From Pontiellaceae bacterium (lineage in GTDB: Bacteria; Verrucomicrobiota; Kiritimatiellia; Kiritimatiellales; Tichowtungiaceae), in contig JALOTS010000088.1 of NCBI GenBank assembly GCA_025457785.1, positions 1-7,871 on the forward strand: DNA of 7,871 bases, in the 5' to 3' direction. The translations under genes were made by a program, and so were the position numbers. This document shows, piece after piece, positions 1-7,000 of this stretch. The notes beneath the pieces were generated by a model. That model saw only the letters and a list, made by a program, of their open reading frames with translations, searched no databases and was not told the origin of the DNA. Each line of letters starts with the position of its first letter. Position 1 is the stretch's first letter.

Positions 1-1152
1 AAGCATGATGGTAACGGTATTGATCAGGGCGTTTTGAGCCGTATCGGACAGACGGTCAACCACCAGGCATTCTCTAAAGAGGTTTCCGAGCATCAGCAGC
101 CCGATCAGCGGACAGGCCGACGGCAGCAGCAGGATACAGAGCAAAAGAACCATCAGCGGGAAAACGATTTTTTCCAGTTTGCTGACGTGGCGGAGCTGTT
201 TCATCTCGATGGCGCGTTCTGCCGGGGTGGTCAGCAGCCGCATGATCGGCGGCTGAATGATCGGCACGAGCGCCATGTAGGAATAGGCGGCCACGGCAAT
301 GGCACCTAATAGGTTGGGGGAAAGGCGCGTAGTTAAGAAAATAGCGGTCGGTCCGTCCGCTCCGCCGATAATGCCGATTGAAGAGGCATCGGCGAGGTCG
401 AAATTAATCAAGCCGCCGGTCCACCTGGTCAATGCAAGCGCACCCATCAGAGACACAAAAATACCGATCTGCGCGGCACCGCCAAGCAGGGCGGTTTTCG
501 GGTTGGCAATCAGCGGTCCGAAGTCGGTCATTGCGCCGACGCCGAGGAAAATGAGCAGGGGGAACACGCCGGTTTGCACGCCGCAGGTATAGAAATAATA
601 GAGCAGGCCGCCCGGTTGTCCCGGAATGCCCGCTTCCGCGATTCCGGCAATTGGAATGTTGGTCAGGATGGAGCCAAAGCCGATCGGGATGAGCAGGAGA
701 GGCTCAAAGCCCTTGGCAATCGCCAGATAAATCAGCAGAAGTCCGACGAGGATCATCACAAATTGACCCAGGCCTTCCGGCAAAAGTCCTTTGTACACCA
801 CGCCTTTGGCAATCGCTGCATCCAATGCAGCCTGAAGAGTCGTTACATCCACACCGGCTTTTTTCGCCAAATCGATATTTTTTTGGGCACTGTCGAAATG
901 ACCCGCATTGGTTTCCGCTTCGGCGGTTTGTACGCAGGCTTGGACATATTCAGCTCTTTTTTCCTCGGCGGTGCGCGGATGAATAAACCGGTAAATTCCG
1001 GTGTCGTGCCACAGCCGTTTGAATCCGCTGACAACGGAAATCTTTTGAACGGCCGGTTTTTCCGCCGGTTTTTCCGCTGAAAAGGCCGTGACGGAGGTCA
1101 TTAAAACAATGAGCGCCGTCCAGATGGATTTTTTTATAATCAGATTCAGCAT
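1..1152 (-). CDS. oadB: Sodium-translocating decarboxylase beta subunit (OadB family), C-terminus cut by window edge
   Basis: This is the integral membrane subunit that decarboxylates carboxybiotin on the alpha subunit and exports Na+. The first 384 residues are seen; by comparison with enterobacterial OadB about 100 C-terminal residues lie beyond the window. Family motifs are unmistakable: FEPLLLIPIGFG (149-160), GVGAMTDFGPLIANP (204-218) with the ion-coupling Asp at 210, GGADGPTAIFL (263-273), AVAAYSYMALVPIIQPP (286-302) and a GNLFRE stretch (356-361) followed by RLSDTAQNALIN (367-378). The start at 1152 is supported by an AAGGAG site. Odd point: the family core begins near residue 125, so residues 1-120 are extra. 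They comprise a signal-peptide-like start (KK, then a hydrophobic run to about residue 26), an EKPAEKPA repeat and a predicted helical hairpin (about 60-115). It is last in the oadG-oadA-oadB operon. Close relatives (glutaconyl-CoA or methylmalonyl-CoA decarboxylase beta) cannot be excluded from sequence alone. Confidence 0.95.
   Translation of the reverse strand, partial: MLNLIIKKSIWTALIVLMTSVTAFSAEKPAEKPAVQKISVVSGFKRLWHDTGIYRFIHPRTAEEKRAEYVQACVQTAEAETNAGHFDSAQKNIDLAKKAGVDVTTLQAALDAAIAKGVVYKGLLPEGLGQFVMILVGLLLIYLAIAKGFEPLLLIPIGFGSILTNIPIAGIAEAGIPGQPGGLLYYFYTCGVQTGVFPLLIFLGVGAMTDFGPLIANPKTALLGGAAQIGIFVSLMGALALTRWTGGLINFDLADASSIGIIGGADGPTAIFLTTRLSPNLLGAIAVAAYSYMALVPIIQPPIMRLLTTPAERAIEMKQLRHVSKLEKIVFPLMVLLLCILLLPSACPLIGLLMLGNLFRECLVVDRLSDTAQNALINTVTIML
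1052..1075 (-). repeat. Tandem 12-base repeat, two perfect copies, inside oadB
   Basis: On the plus strand gccggtttttcc occurs twice in direct succession (1052-1063 and 1064-1075). Read on the coding strand it gives EKPA-EKPA at residues 27-34, just after the hydrophobic signal-like segment of OadB. It keeps the reading frame and looks like a small in-frame expansion of a flexible linker. Confidence 0.85.
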
Positions 1153-1161
1153 GACAGCAAG

Positions 1162-1167
1162 CTCCTT
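1162..1167 (-). promoter_or_regulatory. Ribosome binding site of oadB, overlapping the oadA stop
   Basis: The coding strand reads AAGGAG here, nine bases before the oadB ATG (1152-1150). Its first base is the last base of the oadA TGA (1169-1167), so ribosomes terminating on oadA sit on the oadB initiation site. This fixes the distal oadB start, and with it the N-terminal extension, and suggests translational coupling of the two subunits. Confidence 0.8.
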
Positions 1168-2981
1168 CAGTTGATGGATCCCAGCGCCTGACCTGCGTTG
1201 ACCTGATCACCGACATGGACGGCGAGAGAGGAAACGGTTCCGGAGACGGATGATTTGATTTCGACCTCCATTTTCATGGCTTCAATCACCAGTAACACGC
1301 CGCCTGCGCTGATTGAATCGCCAATCTTTGCGGTGATGCGCATGACTTTGCCCGGCATCGGCGCCTTGATGACGACGGAGTCGGCGGATTCGTGCGCGAC
1401 GGTTCCGGTTTTTACCGCCGCCGGGGCTGCCGTCAGGCCGTCTTTTATGCTGATATTGTAGCTCTTGCCGTTGACAACGGCTTTGTCGCCTTTGAGTTCG
1501 ACGGCATACGAAGTTCCATCGACTGAAACGGTGTATCCGCAGGTATCCGGCTTGGCTTCACCTTCGGTTTTTTTCGGCTCGTTTTTGCGCACGCCGTTGA
1601 CAACAGCTTTGCCGAGCAGGAAGTCGATTCCCTTTTGTCCGCAGGAGGCGGCGATGAAGATGTTTTCATCGCTTAAATCCTTAACGCCCGCATCGGTCAG
1701 TTGTTTTTTGATGGCAACGACGCTCTTTTTGGGATCGGCATCGTTGATTTCAAGCACCGGTCTGACGGTCGGCTGCAGTTTGAGCTGTTCGGCGCAGATT
1801 TTGACGATCTTCGCATCGGGCGCAACCGGGGTTTTGCCGAAGTAGCCGAGCACCATTTTGCCGTATCCTTCGGCGATTTTTTCCCACGGACCGAACATGA
1901 CGTTGTTGAAGGCCTGCTGGAAGTAGAATTGGGAAACCGGCGTGACGGATGTGCCGAAGCCGCCGAGACGAACCACTTCGCCCATCGCTTTGATCACTTC
2001 GGGGTAGCGGTTCATGATGCCGTTGTCGCGCATCATCTGTGTGTTGGCGGTCAGTGCGCCGCCGGGCATCGGCGAGAAGGGGATCAGCGGTTCCACTTCT
2101 TTGGCTTCCGGCGGCAGGAAGTAGTCCTTCATGCACTCTTTGAAAACCTCTTCGGCCTCGCGCATTTTGTCGATATCGATATTCAGCGAGTACTCCGAAC
2201 CGCGCAGGGCGTGCCACATGCTGATCACGTCGGGCTGGCAGGTTCCGCCGGAGGCGGGCGCCATGGAACAATCGACCTGATCGGCGCCGGCGTTAATGGC
2301 GGCGATGTAGCAGGCGATGCAGGTTCCGGCGGTGTCGTGGGAGTGGAAGACGATTTTTGTGCCGGCCGGAAGCATTTTGCGGGCGCGCTTGATGGTGTCG
2401 TAAATGGTGGCGGGGGTGGCGGTGCCGGAGGCATCCTTAAAGCAGACGCTGTTGTAGGGAATGCCTGCGTCGAGAATCTGACGGAGGGTTTTTTCGTAGA
2501 AGTCGGCATCGTGGGCGCCTTCGCAGCCGGGCGGCAGGGCCATCATGGTCACAACGACTTCATGTTTCAGGCCGGCATCGTGAATGCACTGTCCGGAATA
2601 GATCAGGTTGTTGACATCGTTGAGCGCGTCAAAGTTGCGGATGGTGGTCATGCCGTGTTTTTTGAAGAGCTGAGCGTGGAGCTTAATAATGTCGCTGGAT
2701 TGCGAATCGAGGGCGACGACATTGACCCCGCGCGCCAGGGTTTGCAGATCGGCGTTTGGACCGGCGGCTGTGCGGAAGGCATCCATGGCATCAAAGGAAT
2801 TTTCGTTGCAGTAGAAAATGGGAGCCTGAAAACGGGCGCCGCCGCCCGCTTCGAAGTGACTGACCCCGGCGGCTCCGGTGGCCTGAATTGCGGGCAGAAA
2901 ATCTTTAGTGAATACGCGGGCGCCGTAAACGGACTGGAAGCCGTCGCGAAACGCGGTGATCATGGTTTCGATTTTTTTCAT
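1167..2981 (-). CDS. oadA: Biotin-dependent carboxyltransferase, decarboxylase alpha subunit (OadA / pyruvate carboxylase subunit B family)
   Basis: A cytoplasmic subunit that moves the carboxyl group from a keto acid or acyl-CoA to its own biotin, which then swings to OadB. It has 604 residues, normal for the family. The N-terminal HMGL-like TIM barrel (about 1-300) keeps the metal and catalytic positions: RDGFQS (12-17, Asp13), FDALND (117-122), the KD pair with Lys182, and HSHDTAG (213-219, His213 and His215). A conserved carboxylase segment follows (PGGALTAN 306-313, TPVSQ 347-351, GYFGKTP 379-385), then a small beta-rich stretch (481-515) and a biotinyl domain (about 534-604) with EAMKM at 567-571 and biotinyl Lys570, 34 residues from the end. 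The barrel is divergent: GGARF replaces the usual GGATFD, KDASG the KDM(A/S)G, and GTCQP the later GT(S)xP segment. It contains 12 cysteines, including a CIAC motif at 221-224. Oxaloacetate is the default substrate guess. Malonyl, methylmalonyl or glutaconyl substrates remain possible. Confidence 0.92.
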   Translation of the reverse strand: MKKIETMITAFRDGFQSVYGARVFTKDFLPAIQATGAAGVSHFEAGGGARFQAPIFYCNENSFDAMDAFRTAAGPNADLQTLARGVNVVALDSQSSDIIKLHAQLFKKHGMTTIRNFDALNDVNNLIYSGQCIHDAGLKHEVVVTMMALPPGCEGAHDADFYEKTLRQILDAGIPYNSVCFKDASGTATPATIYDTIKRARKMLPAGTKIVFHSHDTAGTCIACYIAAINAGADQVDCSMAPASGGTCQPDVISMWHALRGSEYSLNIDIDKMREAEEVFKECMKDYFLPPEAKEVEPLIPFSPMPGGALTANTQMMRDNGIMNRYPEVIKAMGEVVRLGGFGTSVTPVSQFYFQQAFNNVMFGPWEKIAEGYGKMVLGYFGKTPVAPDAKIVKICAEQLKLQPTVRPVLEINDADPKKSVVAIKKQLTDAGVKDLSDENIFIAASCGQKGIDFLLGKAVVNGVRKNEPKKTEGEAKPDTCGYTVSVDGTSYAVELKGDKAVVNGKSYNISIKDGLTAAPAAVKTGTVAHESADSVVIKAPMPGKVMRITAKIGDSISAGGVLLVIEAMKMEVEIKSSVSGTVSSLAVHVGDQVNAGQALGSIN

Positions 2982-2993
2982 GGTGTGCGGGAT

Positions 2994-3000
2994 CTCCTTT
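2994..3000 (-). promoter_or_regulatory. Ribosome binding site of oadA
   Basis: AAAGGAG on the coding strand, 12 bases before the ATG at 2981 and inside the 30-base gap after oadG. It supports this ATG, although an in-frame ATG six codons later is also available. Confidence 0.7.
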
Positions 3001-3011
3001 GTTTAAATGAT

Positions 3012-3221
3012 TCAGCGGGTTTTGGATTTGGCGGCGGCAATTGCGATGGCTATACCGGTCAGATCCATGGACGGGGCCGCAGCGGCGGCGGACGGTTCCG
3101 GATGGCGTTCGGCGAGTTTGATAAAGAATTTTGCCGATAGATTCATGGTTGAAACCATCAATTGCAGAAAACCGAAAACGGTTACCATTCCGATGATCAG
3201 CAGTACAAAACCTTCCGCCAT
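3012..3221 (-). CDS. oadG: Small sodium-pump decarboxylase gamma subunit (OadG-like)
   Basis: A 69-residue protein with one membrane span near the N-terminus (about 4-26, LLIIGMVTVFGFLQLMV), then a short basic and amphipathic stretch, a small Ala-rich linker (45-49) and a C-terminal MDLTGIAIAIAAAKSK segment (52-67). That layout matches OadG proteins, which anchor and assemble the alpha and beta subunits; their C-terminal (V/I)AxAIAAA(H/K)-type helix is recognisable here. Sequence conservation in this family is weak, so the call rests on size, topology, the C-terminal segment and position directly upstream of oadA. The His-rich metal-binding tail described for enterobacterial OadG is absent. 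The start is preceded by AGAGGA at good spacing. It is the first gene of the operon. Confidence 0.82.
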   Translation of the reverse strand: MAEGFVLLIIGMVTVFGFLQLMVSTMNLSAKFFIKLAERHPEPSAAAAAPSMDLTGIAIAIAAAKSKTR

Positions 3222-3314
3222 AATTTTTCCTCTGTTTTAGGGTTTAAAAAAATTAGCCCGCTTTGTACGTTAATGGAGTCATCGGTTCCAGTTAAAAAGA
3301 GATAAATTTTTCCT
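3222..3314. promoter_or_regulatory. Divergent intergenic region between oadG and birA
   Basis: These 93 AT-rich bases separate two head-to-head genes and must contain the leader and promoter of the oadGAB operon, and probably of the rightward genes. For the leftward direction a weak pair is visible on the minus strand: TTAACT (3297-3292) and TAACGT (3274-3269) with a 17-base spacer, matching a sigma-70 consensus only partly. No convincing pair was found for the rightward direction. A 10-base direct repeat, aatttttcct, sits at both ends (3222-3231 and 3305-3314). No riboswitch-like or terminator structure is apparent. The assignment follows from gene orientation; exact promoters are uncertain. 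Confidence 0.55.
3228..3233 (-). promoter_or_regulatory. Ribosome binding site of oadG
   Basis: AGAGGA on the coding strand, six bases before the ATG at 3221. It supports translation of this small gene. Confidence 0.65.
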
Positions 3315-4028
3315 ATGAAATTCTTCATTCAATGGTATGCGCGGCTTCCTTCCACCAATACCTTTCTCAAGGAACGTGTTGGAATTGAACCGGATCTCCC
3401 TTCCGGAACGGTGGCGGCTGCGCACGAACAGGTTCAGGGGCGCGGACGTCACGACCGGGAATGGGTTTCGGCCTGCGGCGAAAATCTGACCTTTTCCCTG
3501 TTGTGGCGCGGGGATTGCGAACCGCGCCGTCTGCCGGCGGCATCGATGGCCGTCGCCGTGGCGGTTGCCGATCTGCTGGAAACCGAGGGATTGTCCCCGA
3601 CGCTGAAATGGCCGAATGATGTGCTGGTGAATGACCGGAAAATCTGCGGGATTCTTTCCGAAGGCGTTTCCGGCGGCATCATTATCGGCATCGGACTGAA
3701 TGTTAATATGAAGAGGGCGGATTCCATCAATCAGCCGGCCACATCGCTTTGGATTGAAACCCGCGAGCGCCGGGATATCAATGAATTGCTTGTAAAATTG
3801 CTGGGAAACATTTCTGTCCGGCTGGGTGAGTGGGAGGCCGGCGGGTTTTCCAAGGTTCGGAAAAGCTGGGAGCCGAAAATTCCAAATATCGGAAAAACCG
3901 TTGTTGTGCGTGATGGCGCAGCCTCCCGCAGAGGAATTCTTGCCGGATTCGGCGGGGACGGTGAACTGCTTCTTCGCGAGGAAACCGGACACCTCCGAAC
4001 TATCTGGGCGGGAGATATTTCTCCGTAA
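3315..4028 (+). CDS. birA: Biotin--protein ligase, catalytic-only (BirA family, no DNA-binding domain)
   Basis: It makes biotinyl-5'-AMP and transfers biotin to a lysine of acceptor proteins in the cytoplasm. The 237 residues cover the catalytic core and the C-terminal SH3-like domain. Visible motifs: STN (13-15), the adenylate-binding loop QGRGRHDREW (41-50), KWPND (98-102), the KICGIL segment with the expected catalytic Lys109, and GIGLNVN (125-131). The C-terminal domain spans about 186-237. The loop has Asp where E. coli BirA has the second Gly of GRGRRG, a variation I consider tolerable. The winged-helix repressor domain of E. coli BirA is missing, so this is a monofunctional enzyme that should not regulate transcription itself. 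It stands back to back with oadGAB, whose alpha subunit carries a biotinylation motif, so OadA is a likely acceptor, along with any AccB elsewhere. The ATG has only a weak AAGAGA-like site upstream, but STN at residue 13 leaves little room for another start. Confidence 0.94.
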   Translation: MKFFIQWYARLPSTNTFLKERVGIEPDLPSGTVAAAHEQVQGRGRHDREWVSACGENLTFSLLWRGDCEPRRLPAASMAVAVAVADLLETEGLSPTLKWPNDVLVNDRKICGILSEGVSGGIIIGIGLNVNMKRADSINQPATSLWIETRERRDINELLVKLLGNISVRLGEWEAGGFSKVRKSWEPKIPNIGKTVVVRDGAASRRGILAGFGGDGELLLREETGHLRTIWAGDISP

Positions 4029-4070
4029 CATCCCGAGAAATTCCGTGAAAAAAGTCGAATATCCGGAAAT

Positions 4071-4077
4071 AAAGGGG
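4071..4077 (+). promoter_or_regulatory. Probable ribosome binding site of the lamin-tail/CotH gene
   Basis: AAAGGGG lies 12 bases before ATG 4090, inside the 61-base gap after birA. It favours ATG 4090, which begins directly with a signal peptide, over an in-frame GTG at 4045 that would add 15 charged residues in front. Confidence 0.5.
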
Positions 4078-4089
4078 TACAATCCGCAG

Positions 4090-7000
4090 ATGAAAAAATT
4101 TCAATTCGGCAGTATTCGAAAAGCGGCGGTTTCACTGATTCTGCTGCTCGCGACCCCCGTAATTTGTTCCGGAACGGGCGTTTACATCAGTGAATTTGTT
4201 GCCGTAAATTCGTCAACGTTGACCAATAAGTTCGGCGCGGCCGAGGATTGGATTGAGATCTACAACAGTACCGCTCAATCCGTTAATCTGACGGGATGGT
4301 ATTTAACGGACAGTCCGGCCTCTTTAACCAAATGGGCGTTCCCGGCAGTGACACTGCCCGCAAAGGGCTATCTGATTGTCTGGGCATCCGGACGGGATAC
4401 GGTTTATAACGGTGAGATTCACACCAGCTTTAAACTGGACGGTGACGGGGAATATCTTGCGCTGGTTCGCCCGAATGGAACAACCGTTGAACATGACTAT
4501 TTCCCCGTTTACCCTGAGCAGAAAAAAGACGTTTCCTACGGTGTTTTTTTTACAGGGATCGGAGATGAGATAACGCTTTCTTCTTCTCATACGAACTGTC
4601 AATACCTGGTTCCGACCGCTAACATCGGAACCAACTGGCGTTCAAGAGTCTTTAACGCAAGCGCGTGGTCAAACGGTTCCCTCGGAATAGGTTATGCTAA
4701 GGCCGGGAACGATTTCTTGGAATATATTGAAACCAATGTCCAAACATTGATGTCCAACAAAATGGCCTCTATCTATATTCGTATTCCGTTTACGGTGGAT
4801 GATCCGGCGGGACTTAAACACGTTGAGGTAAAAATGCGCTACGAGGACGGATTCGCCGCCTATCTCAACGGCACGGCCATTGCGTCGGATAATCTCCCCT
4901 CCGGTCAGACGGCGACCACACTGGTATGGAATGCCGGAGCCTATTTAGGACGCGATGAAGATGAGGCCGTTGTGATGAGCCAGATTTTTTCCAATTCCAC
5001 TCCAGTGAATTTTCTTGTTGCCGGAACCAATGTGCTGGCCATTCATGGGCTTAACTATAAAACTACCAGTTCAGATCTGCTGATGCAGGCAGAAATTCTC
5101 GGCACGCGGGTCGATCAGCTTGTGATGGTGGGAAACCGCTACTTTGCCGCACCGACGCCGGGCAGTGTGAACAGTGGCGATGCGCTCGGTTTAGTCGCCG
5201 ATACCAAGTTCAGTGTGGACCGGGGATTCTATGAGGCTCCGTTTGATCTGATAATTTCCACCGCCACTGCGGGGGCCGTTATCCGTTATACACTGGATGG
5301 AAGCACCCCGACCGATGTTTCCGGCACGGTCTATACCGGGCCGATCCACATCACCAATACCGCCATCGTCCGTGCCAGGGCAACTCTTCCCGGCTGGCTG
5401 GCATCAACCCCGGATACACATACCTATCTTTTTCTGGAAAATGTGATTCGTCAGCCGGCTAAACCTGCCGGCTTCCCGGCAGGTTACAATGAAGATTATG
5501 AAATGGATCCGGAGGTCGTGAATTCTCCGGATTACAGCGCGGACTTCCCTGCGGTTCTTTTGCGCATCCCCACCTTATCGCTGGTGACGGATTATAGTAA
5601 TCTCTTTGGATCTTCTTCGGGGCTGCTTTATAAAACGAACGGGGTAGCTAACGCGGCAAATGAAGGCGTGGCATGGGAGCGGCCTGTTTCCGCCGAGTGG
5701 ATTTATCCGGATGGTACGGAAGGGTTTCAGGTTAATTGCGGCCTGCGGGCTCAAGGTGCCTACAGCAGGTCGAATTCACCGAAGAATTCATTGCGGCTTC
5801 TTTTTAAAAATGTCTATGGGCCGTCCAAGCTCCGTTTTAATCTCTTTCCAGACAGTGAGGTCGATCAGTTCGATACCATTGTACTGCGCGGCGGATATAA
5901 CACAACATGGCATTACCTTCTGGATCATGACCGCCGTACAAAAGCGCAATACGCGCGCGAAGCGTTTGCGCGGGAACTTCAGTTGGCCATGGGACATCCC
6001 TCTCCGCACGGACGATTTGTGCACCTTTACATCAACGGACTCTATTGGGGACTTTATAATACGCATGAGCGTCCGGCGGAAACCTTTGCCTCAGACTATT
6101 TCGGCGGAAGCAAGGAGGATTGGGATGTGTACAATGTCCCTGAGGTCGTTGCCGGGAACGGCATCGCCTGGACCAATATGTTCAATATTGCGACGAACAT
6201 CGGACTTTCCACCCTCGCGAGCTATACAAATTTTCTTCGGTACTGTGATGTCGTTTCACTGGCCGATTACATGATCATCAATCATTATATCGGGAATGAT
6301 GACTGGGATAACCGGAACGTTTATGCGGCCCGCCGCCGCCGTGCAGGCGAAGGATATAAGTTTTTCTGCTGGGATGCCGAACGCAGTATCTATCATCCGG
6401 ACACAAACAGAACGCCTATAAACATCAATTTAAGGCCGTCCAAACTTTTTCATCAGGCCCGTACAAACGCCGAGTTCCGGCTGCTGGTCGCGGACCGCCT
6501 TCACAGGCATTTATTCAACAACGGGCCCCTGACGACCAATGGCGCGGTGGCGATCTGGAGAAAAATCAGTGATGTGGTTGACGGGGTTGCTGTCGCCGAA
6601 TCGGCCCGCTGGGGAGATGCCTCGGGCACCCTGTATACCGTAAATGACAACTATCTGCCGGAACAGAACCGGATCATGACGGAGTATTTTCCTGTCCGAA
6701 GCGGGATTTTTTTCAATCAGTACAAGAGCCTTGGACTGTATCCCACGCTGGATGCGCCCGAATTCGCCGTTCACGGCGGCACGTTTACCGGCAGCACCAA
6801 CATCAGCCTCTCCGGGCCGTCCGCCATTTATTACACGCTGGACGGCAGCGATCCCCGGGAATTCGGTACGGGGAATATACGGGGAACCGCTCTGTCCGGC
6901 CCGGTCCCGATCACTCACACCACACGGGTGAAAGCCCGCTGCTGGAATGGATCGATGTGGAGTGCATTAACCGAAGCTGACTTTTACGACCTGTCGCCTT

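Noticed and set aside
34..1080. Three successive plus-strand open frames (34-309, 299-592, 574-1080)
   Set aside because: All lie antisense to the unmistakable OadB coding sequence and none shows recognisable protein features.
950..1216. Minus-strand 88-codon frame bridging oadA and oadB
   Set aside because: It overlaps both genes in another frame; the OadB frame has the better ribosome binding site and family motifs further on.
1701..3140. A 479-codon open frame on the plus strand, antisense to oadA
   Set aside because: It is the mirror of a well-supported gene; the translation is Gly/His/Phe-rich, low in complexity and matches no family. High-GC coding strands often leave such antisense frames open.
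4011..4024. Short hairpin ggaga-tatt-tctcc at the end of birA, considered as a terminator
   Set aside because: The stem is only five base pairs, lies inside the coding end of birA and has no following T-run, so it is unlikely to stop transcription.
4045..4089. GTG at 4045 as an earlier start of the large exported protein
   Set aside because: It would put 15 mostly polar and charged residues before the signal peptide; ATG 4090 has a plausible AAAGGGG site and gives a standard leader.
3279..4135. Minus-strand open frames opposite birA (267 and 134 codons)
   Set aside because: They are antisense to a biotin ligase with all its motifs and have no recognisable domains.
4150..4170. Possible lipoprotein signal (Cys in PVIC of the large protein's leader)
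   Set aside because: Pro at -3 and Ile at -1 do not fit a lipobox, so an ordinary signal peptide is more likely.
5660..6274. A 204-codon plus-strand frame within the large exported protein
   Set aside because: It is out of frame with the continuous reading frame carrying the CotH motifs over the same bases; the translation is basic, Ser/Arg-rich and unrecognised.
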